From positions 1,612,001-1,676,000 of the forward strand of contig NC_018020.1 of the NCBI RefSeq assembly GCF_000266885.1: a stretch of 64,000 bases of DNA. Reading direction: 5' to 3'. The notes under the pieces are model-generated. The model had not been told where the DNA came from, searched no databases, and worked only from the letters and a program-made list of their open reading frames with translations. Source of the DNA: Turneriella parva DSM 21527 (GTDB lineage: Bacteria > Spirochaetota > Leptospiria > Turneriellales > Turneriellaceae). The translations under genes were made by a program, and so were the position numbers. This document shows, in pieces, positions 36,185 to 44,771 of the stretch; positions within the stretch are counted from its first letter, which is position 1, and every line of letters starts with the position of its first letter.

Positions 36185-37117
36185 ATGCAAGATCTTGCCA
36201 ACCGCCTTGCCCGCATGAAAAAGCACCTCGGCAAGTGGGCGCGCCGCCGTGGTATCAGCTGCTACCGCCTCTACGAAAAAGACATACCTGAATATCCGTT
36301 CATTGCAGATCTTTACGAAGACCACATGATTCTCACCGAGATGGCGAGCGAAGCGATTCAGTCGCGCCGTGACTATCACGACTGGAAAAAGCAGGCCACA
36401 GAAATATTTCGCAGCACGTGGGAAATCCGCCCAGAAAATCTGCATCTCAAAACCAGAGTCAGGCGAACCGAAGGCGAGCAGTACGAGAAGCTTTCCGAAG
36501 GGGTGGGGGTCGTGGTTCATGAAGCGGGTCTGAAGTTCAAAATCTACCCAGACAACTGGCTCGACACGGGCCTCTTTCTCGATCATCGCAACCTACGTTC
36601 GGTTGTGCGCGAATCTGCAGCCGGTAATAATGTTCTGAATCTTTTTTGTTACACCGGTTCATTCAGCGTCTACGCGGCTGCGGGTGGTGCAGCCTTGGTG
36701 CACAGTGTCGACTTGTCGGCGCGCTATCTGAGTATCGTTGATGAGAATCTTGCCCTGAATAAACTTAGCGCCGTGCCCCATGATAATTTTCGTCTCGATG
36801 CACGCGAATTTCTGGCGACAGCTTCGCCGGGTTTCTACGACATTATCATTTGCGATGCGCCGGTTTTCTCCAAGAGCCGCAGGCAAGAGCGCGACTTTGA
36901 TGTATTGCGCGACAGCCCGCAGCTCGTGCGCGACTGCCTCAGGGCTTTAAAGCCGGGGGGAGTTCTCTATTTCTCGACGAATTTTCGCAAATTCAGCCTG
37001 CGCTATGATGGTAATGCCGAAGGTGCGCTGGTGAAGAATATCAGCGCGCAGACGATACCCGAAGATTTCCGTAACAAGTGGATACACACCTGTTATGAAA
37101 TCAGACATGGTGCCTGA
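36185..37117 (+). CDS. RlmK-like 23S rRNA guanine-N7 methyltransferase, stand-alone
   Basis: A 310-residue protein resembling the C-terminal RlmK half of E. coli RlmL: NRLARMKKHLGKWARRRGIS, CYRLYEKDIPEYPF, then the Rossmann domain with DTGLFLDHR, LNLFCYTGSFSVYAAAGGA, ICDAPVFSKSRR, FDVLRDSP and LKPGGVLYFSTN. The catalytic-loop position has DAPVF instead of the common DPPTF. The THUMP/RlmL half is absent. The expected role is N7 methylation of a guanine in 23S rRNA domain V (2069 in E. coli), inferred from the family. It starts 75 bases after the small secreted gene. Confidence 0.85.
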   Translation: MQDLANRLARMKKHLGKWARRRGISCYRLYEKDIPEYPFIADLYEDHMILTEMASEAIQSRRDYHDWKKQATEIFRSTWEIRPENLHLKTRVRRTEGEQYEKLSEGVGVVVHEAGLKFKIYPDNWLDTGLFLDHRNLRSVVRESAAGNNVLNLFCYTGSFSVYAAAGGAALVHSVDLSARYLSIVDENLALNKLSAVPHDNFRLDAREFLATASPGFYDIIICDAPVFSKSRRQERDFDVLRDSPQLVRDCLRALKPGGVLYFSTNFRKFSLRYDGNAEGALVKNISAQTIPEDFRNKWIHTCYEIRHGA

Positions 37118-37138
37118 CGCACCATGCCTGAAAAGTCA

Positions 37139-37645
37139 TTACGCGCCCTTCGCGGCGGCGAGGGCTTTGTCGTAATCGGGTTCGTTGCCAATTTCGGCAA
37201 CTTGCTCGGTATAAACGACTTTTCCGTTGGTGTCAGTGACAACGACTGCGCGGGAAAGCAGGCCTTCGAGGGGACCATCGGTAAAGGTGAGCCCCCAGAC
37301 TTTGCCAAAGCTTTTGTCGCGAAGATCAGATGCAGCGACGACATTGTTTATACCTTCTGCGCCGCAGAAGCGCTTGAGCGCGAACGGCAGATCGGCAGAG
37401 ACGCAGACGATGGTGGTGTTCTCAACCGCCGCCGCCTGCTCGTTGAATTTGCGCACAGACGCCGCGCAGGTCGCTGTGTCGATGCTGGGGAATATGTTAT
37501 AGATGACCTTTTTGCCAGCAAGGTCTGCCGGCTTAATTTCAGACAGGTCTTGTTTGGTGAGGCGAAAATCGGGTACATTGCTGCCGATTGGGGGCAGGGT
37601 GCCGACGGTGTGAATCTCTTTGCCACGAAGTGTTACATTTGCCAT
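37139..37645 (-). CDS. tpx: Thiol peroxidase (atypical 2-Cys peroxiredoxin)
   Basis: A 168-residue Tpx. The peroxidatic Cys is C60 in PSIDTATC and the resolving Cys is C94 in RFCGAEG, the spacing of Tpx. The family ending VYTEQVAEIGNEPDYDKALA is present. It reduces lipid and alkyl hydroperoxides in the cytoplasm or periplasm with thioredoxin. A good ribosome-binding site (GAGGAG) precedes the start. The structured element at 37726-37844 lies in its upstream region. It ends 21 bases from the convergent methyltransferase gene. Confidence 0.96.
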   Translation of the reverse strand: MANVTLRGKEIHTVGTLPPIGSNVPDFRLTKQDLSEIKPADLAGKKVIYNIFPSIDTATCAASVRKFNEQAAAVENTTIVCVSADLPFALKRFCGAEGINNVVAASDLRDKSFGKVWGLTFTDGPLEGLLSRAVVVTDTNGKVVYTEQVAEIGNEPDYDKALAAAKGA

Positions 37646-37725
37646 TGATTAAAATCTCCTCTGTTTTGACTGTTCAAAATATAATAAAATATTGTGTTCT
37701 CTGCTATTTAAACCTAGCTTGAAAA

Positions 37726-37844
37726 GCGGGCCTACGCGGCAGGCCGCAAAACGACGAATTTCAGGAAAAGTTCCGCGATTTTCGAAGCGCAAATCGCTCT
37801 ATGAACGGGCTTACTCCCGCTTTTCCCGAAATTCGGCGTTTTGC
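37726..37844. repeat. Structured intergenic element, copy 1 (diverged)
   Basis: Arms 37746-37770 and 37820-37844 pair at 23 of 25 positions. The 49-base interior holds two hairpins: GCGATTT/AAATCGC (37775-37797) and CGGG/CCCG (37806-37819). A further hairpin (GGCCT/AGGCC, 37729-37745) abuts the 5' side. The order inner stem, two hairpins, extra hairpin recalls the copies at 39720 and 50368, but the extra hairpin is on the other side and the core sequence is only partly kept (GAACGGGC). It lies between the tetR and tpx genes. Confidence 0.6.
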
Positions 37845-37915
37845 TAAAGCTTTAAAATTTCGAATATGGCGACCCGCCGCGCAGCCCCTAGCGCCAAAGG
37901 CTCTTTTACGCGAGT

Positions 37916-38704
37916 TTAATCGAGCGGTACCCTGAGCATGCGCTTGAAATATTCAATGCCTTCTTTTACCGGGTCAGCGCCTTTCGGTTGGCGCACCATT
38001 TCGTTCAGGTCGAGAACGATGAGCCCGTACATCCAGGCCCACATCGTGCTCGCTATCGCCGGGTAGCTCTTACGAGGGTGTGGTATCGCGCCCGAGCTGA
38101 TGCCGCGGCGAATCGTTTCGAGAAAGACCCGGTACGAAGTGGGCAAAGTGGGAAAAGACTTGCGATACAACTTGCCGCCGCTCGCACTGAACATCAGCCT
38201 GTGCAGATGGCGATTTTCACTCGCGAAGTTCCAGTAGGCATGCGCAATTGCGTCGAGCTGGTCGTACACATCGGTTGCGCTCGTCTGCGCTCTGCGCAGG
38301 TCTTGAGTAAGAATCTTTTCACCATTGGTGATGAGAATGCGCAGAATCTCTTCTTGATTCTCGAAGTGTGCATAAGGGCTTGCGACCGAACACCCGAGCT
38401 TATCGGCGATGCGGCGCATGCTCAGGCCTTCAACGCCTTCGACTCTGATGATGTCGAAGGCCGCCTTGACGATTTCGTCACGGCTCAGCGAACCGCGGGC
38501 GCGCCGTTGGTGCTTTTTCTCAGTCGCTTCGGCGCTATCGCCGCCGCCCGATGATTTTTTTGCACGCAGCCTCAGGGCGCGGTCACGAACTTTGAGTTCT
38601 CTTTCGAGTTTGCGCTTTTCGCGCAGGTTCTTGATGCGCGCCGCCCGCTGCACAGGGGTGATCTTCATGGGGTCAAGATCTCCCCTTGAGGCAGGCGCGG
38701 CCAT
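37916..38704 (-). CDS. TetR-family regulator with long basic N-terminus
   Basis: A 262-residue regulator. Residues about 74-120 form the TetR helix-turn-helix (RDEIVKAAFDIIRVEG, LSMRRIADKLGCSVASPY), and the rest is the ligand-binding helical domain. The first 70 residues are an unusual charged extension (REKRKLERELKVRDRALRLR), perhaps an extra DNA contact. It is 6 bases downstream of the desaturase gene on the same strand, so the pair is co-transcribed and probably controls its own operon through the operators at 39629-39694. The likely effector is an acyl-CoA or fatty acid, as for DesT-type regulators; that is inference. Confidence 0.88.
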   Translation of the reverse strand: MAAPASRGDLDPMKITPVQRAARIKNLREKRKLERELKVRDRALRLRAKKSSGGGDSAEATEKKHQRRARGSLSRDEIVKAAFDIIRVEGVEGLSMRRIADKLGCSVASPYAHFENQEEILRILITNGEKILTQDLRRAQTSATDVYDQLDAIAHAYWNFASENRHLHRLMFSASGGKLYRKSFPTLPTSYRVFLETIRRGISSGAIPHPRKSYPAIASTMWAWMYGLIVLDLNEMVRQPKGADPVKEGIEYFKRMLRVPLD

Positions 38705-38710
38705 GATCGG

Positions 38711-39538
38711 TTAGGCCGCTACAGGGCGGCTCGAACTGTGTTGTGCGACAGCTTGCGAAGATTTTTTCTTGCTGCTGCCGGCACCGGCCGGCTCCGTAGC
38801 CGGTTGTTTGAGGCGAATAATGTGGAATAGATTTAGCACTCGCATAATCTGATATGTCGTGTCGAGTTCAAACCAGCGTTTGGCAAAGTTCGGATTAGTG
38901 CCGAATGCATGGTGGTTGTTCTGGTAAAGCTCGCCGCCAATCAAGAAGTCGATCGGTAGCGTGTTCTTTGATTGATCCTTCGTTTTATGGAAATTCACAT
39001 AGCCGTACATATGCCCACCCCAGTTCACGATTGCGCCGTGAATCGGCCCCATTAACCAGTGCATCGGCAGCAGCAGGTACAGATACCACATGCCTTCGGG
39101 AACATACGCCATATAAAAGAATGCATAGAGCGCGCCAGCGCCAATGCGGAAAACCCACGATTGGCCAAGGTTGTCGACAATCGGCCATGACGGTGTGTTT
39201 TCGACAAATGCAGCTGATGCCTGCACCCTGCCATACGCGTAGTCGTCGTAGGTGTGTTTCGTTTTCAGCATCATGTCGAAGAAGTTCTTCGCATGGTGCG
39301 GACTGTGCGGGTCTTTTTCAGTGTCGCTGAACTGGTGGTGCATGCGGTGCAGAATCGCATAACCGCGCGGGTTCAGGTAAGAAGGGCCCTGTGCAATAAT
39401 CGTGAACAGGTGCCAGAATTTCTCCCAGCCTTTGTTCATGGTGAACATGCTGTGAGAAGCGTAGCGGTGCAGAAAGAAGGTCTGCGCAAAAGCCGATGCG
39501 AACCAATGCGCCGCGAAAAATATGAGGATTGTTTCCAT
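38711..39538 (-). CDS. Acyl-CoA delta-9-type fatty-acid desaturase
   Basis: A 275-residue membrane di-iron desaturase. The three histidine boxes are complete: HRYASH (H24/H29), HRMHH (H64, H67, H68) and NNHH (H209/H210). Hydrophobic segments lie between them. It inserts a cis double bond into acyl-CoA or lipid-bound chains, changing membrane fluidity. The C-terminal 30 residues are a Ser/Ala/Lys-rich tail. RBS AAGGAG (about 39544-39550) supports the start. Upstream lie a hairpin at 39559-39579 and three operator palindromes. Confidence 0.94.
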   Translation of the reverse strand: METILIFFAAHWFASAFAQTFFLHRYASHSMFTMNKGWEKFWHLFTIIAQGPSYLNPRGYAILHRMHHQFSDTEKDPHSPHHAKNFFDMMLKTKHTYDDYAYGRVQASAAFVENTPSWPIVDNLGQSWVFRIGAGALYAFFYMAYVPEGMWYLYLLLPMHWLMGPIHGAIVNWGGHMYGYVNFHKTKDQSKNTLPIDFLIGGELYQNNHHAFGTNPNFAKRWFELDTTYQIMRVLNLFHIIRLKQPATEPAGAGSSKKKSSQAVAQHSSSRPVAA

Positions 39539-39558
39539 TCTTGTCTCCTTTTTCCTAA

Positions 39559-39579
39559 GGGGTTTTCTTCGAAAACCCC
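39559..39579 (-). promoter_or_regulatory. Hairpin in the desaturase leader
   Basis: GGGGTTTTC (39559-39567) pairs perfectly with GAAAACCCC (39571-39579) around TTC. On the minus strand it sits just upstream of the ribosome-binding site (about 39544-39550) of the desaturase gene. It may limit or stabilise the leader mRNA. It lacks a downstream T-run in the minus direction. Confidence 0.5.
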
Positions 39580-39628
39580 CAATTTCTACACCCTTTGATG
39601 CCCTCGGGCCTCTTCAGGTTGCAAATTT

Positions 39629-39694
39629 TTTAACGCTGTTAAATATGAATCTAACGGCGTTAGTTATTGCATGACCAGATATCTAACGCTGTTC
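39629..39694. promoter_or_regulatory. Three-site operator for the TetR regulator
   Basis: Three related palindromes share the form TAACG-S-YGTTA: TTTAACGCTGTTAAA (39629-39643), CTAACGGCGTTAG (39651-39663) and CTAACGCTGTTC (39683-39694). Their centres are about 21 and 32 bases apart, near two and three helical turns. They lie about 90 to 155 bases upstream of the desaturase start, where its promoter should be. The natural binder is the TetR protein encoded by the same operon. Confidence 0.7.
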
Positions 39695-39719
39695 ATTACG
39701 TAAAGCCAGATTCTCTCTG

Positions 39720-39857
39720 GGGGATATCTAAAATTCGCCGCTCAGGCGAAAACGCTGCATTTGCCTGCAGCAAATACACGCGAAACGGCCTATGCAGGCC
39801 GGTTTACGCCTGAGCGCCGCGCATGTGCTGCGCGGTTCGCGACTTTTAGATATTCCC
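39720..39857. repeat. Structured intergenic element, copy 2
   Basis: The outer stem is 39720-39738 with 39839-39857 (17 pairs, one G-T, one mismatch). The inner stem is 39739-39753 with 39802-39816 (14 of 15). Inside are two hairpins: ATTTGC/GCAAAT (39759-39775) and GGCCT/AGGCC (39787-39800). Between inner and outer right arms lies a third hairpin, CCGCGCA/TGCGCGG (39817-39835). The core ACGCGAAACGGCC (39778-39790) recurs almost exactly at 50427-50439. The outer right arm ends at the stop codon of the cyclase gene. Confidence 0.8.
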
Positions 39858-41635
39858 TAACCTGCCAATGGTTCGGGAATCTGCAATTTCTGCGTCTTTT
39901 CGCGCAGTTGAAAACTGACCGATTTGACAAAATAGACCTTGAGCTGCTCGACCTTGCCCTTGACGCTGATCTGCATCTCGCGCTGCCATTCGACCCGGTC
40001 GTGAATCATGGCATAGGTTGAATCGCTGATCAGAACCTGGCCGCCGGCTGAGTTCTGTTCGATGCGCGAGGCGGTGTTGACCACGTCGCCGATCGCCGTC
40101 CAGTCGAGGCGTTCTGCACTGCCGACGTTGCCCATGATGACTTTACCGCTATGAATGCCGATGCGCATTTCAATCGGGGGCTGGTCTCTGATTTCACGCA
40201 TTGCATTCAGCTCAAGGTAAAGATTCTGAATCTCGACGGCGGCCGCGACAGCCTTCAGCGGGTCGTCGAAGAGCGCAAAGACCGCATCGCCCATGTACTT
40301 GTCGATCGTGCCGCCATGGCGCACCAGCGCGTTTGCGACCATGCCCAGTGCCAGATTCAGCATTTCGATCACCGCCAGCGGGTGCATATTTTCTGAAAGC
40401 CGGGTGAAGCCGACAATATCGGCAAAGAGTACGGTGGCGTTCACAACTTCGTTTGGCAGCTCTTCGCGGCCCGCAGCGGTCATTTCGACAGCCTTGCGCA
40501 TCACGTTCTGGGGTATATAGCGTTTGATAATATTCTGAATTCTGAGGCTGTCGAGAATACTGCCTTCGCTGAGTCGTGTCTTGATGTCGTGCAACACCAC
40601 GGGCTGCCACATCGTGCGCAGCGTGCCGTCTTCGTCGAGGTAGCCGTTGACGTGATAGAGTACTTCAGTAGGCTTTTCATCGCCCGGCAGCGTCAGGCGA
40701 ATGCGGTAATTTTCGAATTGCTGCACGACGCGAATGTTGTGCACACCGCGAAAAATGTCGCGAAAGAACCGCTGCGGAATCACCGCCTTCACCTCGCCCA
40801 CGCGCTCTTTGGGTATTTTCAGCTTTTCGAGAAAACTCTCTGAGACTTCGGTTAGATTCTCAAACCTGTCGAAACAAAGAATCGCGAAATCAAGTTTTTC
40901 AATCAGATCAGAGCCTGCCCGCGAAAAAGCCTCGGGGGCCAGAATCGAAGTTTCTTTTTTTGCCGAAGGCGGCAACAGGTTCTGCCACGGTAATTCAAGC
41001 GACGCGACCGTCGCCCGCGATTTCAATTCGATACGAAAGTTGTCGGGTGAAATGTGCAATCCCTTCAGCGTCATGATACACATGGGAATTCCCATGCCGG
41101 CGCCCTCTGAGTGTGAATCGCGCACATCTTGTTCTTCCATCAGCGCGCGCATGTTCGCAACCTGACGGCTTTTTTCTATAGCGTTCTGTATGCGCTCGTA
41201 TTCAAGTTCGCTGGGCTTGCCCTGGTTGACAATCTTGATCGAGAGCGCATCTTCGTTGAATTTCAAATACACTGAAATACCGACACCCTCTTCGCGTGCG
41301 ATGCGCGAGAAATTCTCGGCGCGGTGCGCGTCGATTTCGGCTTTAAAGAGATCGAGCCACTCGGTGTAGCTGACTTCGGGTATGCCGAGCTCTTCGATCA
41401 CGCGTTCGTAAAATATCTTTTTATAAACAGCCTTGAGTGCATTGACTGCGAGTTCGCGCACCATGGTGTATACGACGGGTGCGAGCTTGCGGCCGCCGTA
41501 CGCGTCGGTGATCTTGTAAATCGCGTCACGCACCTGCTTCTCTTCAGAAGAGAACAGATCGAACAGCTGCACTCTGAAAACCTTGTTGCGGTGCGCGAGC
41601 GGGTCGAGTTCGGCGACTGTAATGGCTTTGCTCAT
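39857..41635 (-). CDS. ATPase-fold / PAS-like / class III adenylate cyclase fusion (592 aa)
   Basis: Residues about 40-215 resemble a histidine-kinase-type ATPase domain (N-box VRELAVNALKAVYKKIF, G-box SEGAGMGIPMC). Residues about 245-350 are PAS-like (DFAILCFDRFENLTEVSESF). Residues about 395-570 form a cyclase homology domain: metal ligands D406 and D450 (ADIVGFT, KYMGDAVFAL), the K446/T513 base-recognition pair of class IIIb adenylate cyclases, and N520/R524 (NTASR). All catalytic residues are present, so it should make cAMP. The ATG overlaps the HDOD stop by four bases (start 41635). The N-terminal ATPase fold resembles 50521-51231. Confidence 0.87.
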   Translation of the reverse strand: MSKAITVAELDPLAHRNKVFRVQLFDLFSSEEKQVRDAIYKITDAYGGRKLAPVVYTMVRELAVNALKAVYKKIFYERVIEELGIPEVSYTEWLDLFKAEIDAHRAENFSRIAREEGVGISVYLKFNEDALSIKIVNQGKPSELEYERIQNAIEKSRQVANMRALMEEQDVRDSHSEGAGMGIPMCIMTLKGLHISPDNFRIELKSRATVASLELPWQNLLPPSAKKETSILAPEAFSRAGSDLIEKLDFAILCFDRFENLTEVSESFLEKLKIPKERVGEVKAVIPQRFFRDIFRGVHNIRVVQQFENYRIRLTLPGDEKPTEVLYHVNGYLDEDGTLRTMWQPVVLHDIKTRLSEGSILDSLRIQNIIKRYIPQNVMRKAVEMTAAGREELPNEVVNATVLFADIVGFTRLSENMHPLAVIEMLNLALGMVANALVRHGGTIDKYMGDAVFALFDDPLKAVAAAVEIQNLYLELNAMREIRDQPPIEMRIGIHSGKVIMGNVGSAERLDWTAIGDVVNTASRIEQNSAGGQVLISDSTYAMIHDRVEWQREMQISVKGKVEQLKVYFVKSVSFQLREKTQKLQIPEPLAG

Positions 41636-42492
41636 GCTACCATGCCCGTGCAAAACTTGAAGAACGGGTCGGCATCGAGTCTGGCCTTCTGGTCTTTTTC
41701 GTTCGCGTCGCGCAAAACCGGTGTGAGCCCCAGCTCGGTGGCGATGGCCGAACACTCCTGATCGACACGGGCCGTGTAGACACCGTAGCCGGCCTTTTTC
41801 GCAACCAGGTCTGCATATTGCACTATGAGCGCCAGTTTCTCGCTGTCGGTGTCGGGCTTTTTGTAGCGGCGGTCTTCATGGCCAGAGATAATCCTCACTA
41901 ATATTTCGGGTAGCCGCCAGGTTTCAGCGGCAGCCTTGCCCACTTCGGCATGCGTGATGCCGAAGACTTGCATTTCAGCTTCGGTTGCAGGGATACCTTT
42001 CTCTATCACCAGATTCAGAGTCTCGATAAACTTCGTGCGGTCGCAGACGTTCAGAATCACTTTACCGATGTCGTGCAAGAGGCCCGCAACGAATGCCTCT
42101 TCTTGCAGGTGTGGCATGCCGATGCTCGCCGCGACGCCTTTCGCTACGATTGCCGTGACAACGGAGTGGCGGTAGACATGCACGCGAAACTTTTCGTATT
42201 TGCCCTCTTCAAATAATGACTTCGTAGTCAGCAACACAACCATCGAGCGAATGAGTTTGAAGCCCAAGAGCGTGATCGCGTTCTGCAGCGAGGTGATTTT
42301 GTTGCCGCGCGAATAGAACGAAGAGTTAGCGAGCTTCAGAATGCCGGCGCTGATCGCCTGGTCGACCCTGATGAGGCTATCGAGCTCTTTAAAATTCATC
42401 TCGGTATGGTCGTCGAGCTGCAAAATGGCTGCGAGCGCCTGTGGGTGCACCGGCAGTTTCAGCGTTTTGAAGTCGATATCGGTCAGTTTCAT
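41632..42492 (-). CDS. HDOD-domain signalling protein
   Basis: About 286 residues. The HDOD domain runs from about residue 10 to 200, with LPVHPQALAAILQL at its start, then SAGILKLANSSFYS, LQNAITLLGFKLIRSMV and GLLHDIGKVILN. HDOD domains are HD-related but usually lack catalysis and act as scaffolds in signalling. The start MKLTDIDFKTLKLPV at 42492 is preferred over the ATG at 42510. It is coupled to the cyclase fusion by an ATGA overlap, so it probably regulates it or shares its pathway. Confidence 0.86.
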   Translation of the reverse strand: MKLTDIDFKTLKLPVHPQALAAILQLDDHTEMNFKELDSLIRVDQAISAGILKLANSSFYSRGNKITSLQNAITLLGFKLIRSMVVLLTTKSLFEEGKYEKFRVHVYRHSVVTAIVAKGVAASIGMPHLQEEAFVAGLLHDIGKVILNVCDRTKFIETLNLVIEKGIPATEAEMQVFGITHAEVGKAAAETWRLPEILVRIISGHEDRRYKKPDTDSEKLALIVQYADLVAKKAGYGVYTARVDQECSAIATELGLTPVLRDANEKDQKARLDADPFFKFCTGMVA

Positions 42493-42612
42493 CTTGCAGT
42501 TCCCCTGCAAATTTACCTATTTGTTTTTTTGTCGTAAATTTGCCGAAACCTACGTCGTTCGGTAACCCCGCCCGGTCAAGCAAAACTATACAGGTGTTTA
42601 TTGTTTAGCGGG

Positions 42613-44673
42613 TTAATGGAGAGATGCCATCACCCTCAGCAGCTCAGCCTCAATATAAGGCGTCAGCGTGTTCATATACGTCTCAGTCAAATGGTGGGCA
42701 TCGCGGTAGACGACGACATTGCCAATCACCGCCGGGCAAGTGTCTTTCGTACACAGCCACTGAGTCAGGTCGATCGTGCCGGTGCGCGGCTGTTCTTTTG
42801 CCGCGAGCAGCATTGCGTCTTTCATGCTGTCGAGTGTCAGTTCGCGCGGTTTGTTGCAGCGCTCGGGGTTTTTCGGGTGCCATGAGAGGCAGGGCGGTAC
42901 CTCGAGCCATTTGCCGGGGTTCAGCTTAATCAGCGGGTTGTCGCGAATGACGATGAGCCGGCCTTTCTCGCCTTTCAGCGACTGCCACAGGCGGCGGTAA
43001 CCCTCGATCTGCTTTTCGAGCGGCGGCAAACCGCCATAAACCCCCTGCAGGCCACCCGAGGTCACGATAAAATCGGGTCTCGCGTCTTGCATCCACTTCG
43101 TCATTTTGCCACGCCACAGGTCGCAGTCGCCGCGGTACTTGCCTTCGCTGTAGAGGCCGAAGTCACCGAGCGGGCACGCAACCTTCACCATCACGAGAAG
43201 TTTCCAGTTGTGCTTTTTCGCAATCGTTTCGAGCGCGGGTGCATAGTGCATCGCATGCGAGTCGCCCGCGAGCACGACGGTAGTTTTACCCTGCGGGTTG
43301 CCAAACTCGCACACCTTGCCCATGTTCATGCAGTCGCGGTAGCGGTAGCGCATGTCGGTCTCTGCGATCTGCGGGTTTGGCCGCAGCGGCATATCGGGCG
43401 GCACTTTTGCGGGCCAACGCGCGTCGAGCGCTGCCGCGCCGGGGTAGTTGGGGTCTTTAATGGCGGATGCAAAATTCTGCTGCAAGAGCTCGTCGTTGAT
43501 GCGAAGTTGCCGCACCTCTAATGCGGCGGCGAGCCCTGCGGTGACAGTAATCATCGCCAGAGCAGCGCCGAAAGCTTTCAGAATACCGCGAGCACGCGTG
43601 CTCGAGCGCAGGTGAAAACTGAAGCGACCGTAACGAAACGGGTCTTCGACGAGATATTTCGTCACAAGCGCCAGCGCGAACGTCAGGCCGATAATCAGAA
43701 ATGGATTCGCCGCTTTACCCGCGTCTTCGCCGAGAGGGCGCGCGAAAATAACAATCGGCCAGTGCCACAGATAGAGCGCGTAAGAGATGTCGCCGACATA
43801 CGCGACGGGTTTTGCAGCAAGCAGTCGATAAGGCGACCACGGTGTATCACCGGCCACGAGCAGCAGCGCCGCGCCGAGGGTCGGCACGAGCGCCACCCAA
43901 CCCGGAAAGCGCATCTGCTCATTGATAAAGAGAATGGAAAGCACAACAAGAGTGAGCCCCAGCCAGCCCAGAAGACTGCGCACCCATTGCGCGAAAGCTA
44001 ACTTCGACCAGCAGACCGCGATCAATGCCCCAAGCGCCAGCTCCCAGGCGCGGGTCGTGGTTTTGAAATACGTGCTGCCGGCATCGAGTCCGGGCAAAAT
44101 GGAGAGCGCGAGCGAAATGAGCAAGATGGCCGCAAGTAACCATGTTGCGGCCTTGCGAAAACCGAACCAGCCGAGCCCGCTCAGAAATGCTGTCAGAGCG
44201 ATCACGGGCGGCCAGACAAAATAAAACTGCTCTTCGATCGAGAGTGACCAGTAATGCTGCACCGGCGAAGGCGACTGGCCCGTCGCCCAGTAATCTACCG
44301 ACTGCGCGACGAGCGCCCAGTTCTCAAAATAGAGCGCAGAGGCCAGTACGTGTTTTGCCGAATTCACGAACTCGGTACGCGGCAAGAATACCAACGCACC
44401 CGCGAGCGCCGCAAGCAGCACGACCGTCGCTGCGGGCAAGAGGCGCATCATGCGTCTTGCCCAGAATTGCATTAGGTCGACTTTTCCCTTCAGATCAATT
44501 TCGGCGACCAAGAGGCTCGTGATCAGAAAACCCGATATCACAAAAAATACATCGACCCCGACGAAGCCGCCGCGAAAAACCGACGGCCAGACATGAAACA
44601 GTAGCACCGCAATGACCGCGATGGCACGCACACCCTGAAGGTCGCCGCGGTACGTGACGAGTTGCTTGCTCAT
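42613..44673 (-). CDS. Acyltransferase-3 / SGNH fusion (OafA type), copy 1
   Basis: A 686-residue protein. The first 390 residues are the polytopic acyltransferase-3 domain with YRGDLQGVRAIAV, FHVWPSVFRGGFVGVDVFFV, SLSIEEQFYFVWP and YLWHWPIV. The C-terminal 250 residues form a periplasmic SGNH hydrolase-like domain with GDSHAMHY and the late YRDAHHLTE catalytic motif. Such proteins O-acetylate (or otherwise acylate) surface polysaccharide or lipopolysaccharide. A paralogue of the same architecture is at 60437-62515. The gene stands alone on the minus strand. Confidence 0.92.
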   Translation of the reverse strand: MSKQLVTYRGDLQGVRAIAVIAVLLFHVWPSVFRGGFVGVDVFFVISGFLITSLLVAEIDLKGKVDLMQFWARRMMRLLPAATVVLLAALAGALVFLPRTEFVNSAKHVLASALYFENWALVAQSVDYWATGQSPSPVQHYWSLSIEEQFYFVWPPVIALTAFLSGLGWFGFRKAATWLLAAILLISLALSILPGLDAGSTYFKTTTRAWELALGALIAVCWSKLAFAQWVRSLLGWLGLTLVVLSILFINEQMRFPGWVALVPTLGAALLLVAGDTPWSPYRLLAAKPVAYVGDISYALYLWHWPIVIFARPLGEDAGKAANPFLIIGLTFALALVTKYLVEDPFRYGRFSFHLRSSTRARGILKAFGAALAMITVTAGLAAALEVRQLRINDELLQQNFASAIKDPNYPGAAALDARWPAKVPPDMPLRPNPQIAETDMRYRYRDCMNMGKVCEFGNPQGKTTVVLAGDSHAMHYAPALETIAKKHNWKLLVMVKVACPLGDFGLYSEGKYRGDCDLWRGKMTKWMQDARPDFIVTSGGLQGVYGGLPPLEKQIEGYRRLWQSLKGEKGRLIVIRDNPLIKLNPGKWLEVPPCLSWHPKNPERCNKPRELTLDSMKDAMLLAAKEQPRTGTIDLTQWLCTKDTCPAVIGNVVVYRDAHHLTETYMNTLTPYIEAELLRVMASLH

Positions 44674-44771
44674 GCGAAAAATCTCTCTTGATCAGCAGAC
44701 ATTGGCGGGCAGCTTGCAAAATGGCAGATGCTGCGCCAAGACTGAAATTTACAGAACTACTTTGTGATCTT

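Noticed and set aside
39720-39857. Integron attC site
   Set aside because: The AAAC...GTTT pairing inside the element resembles attC boxes, but there is no integrase, no RYYYAAC/GTTRRRY ends at the outer arms and no cassette array.
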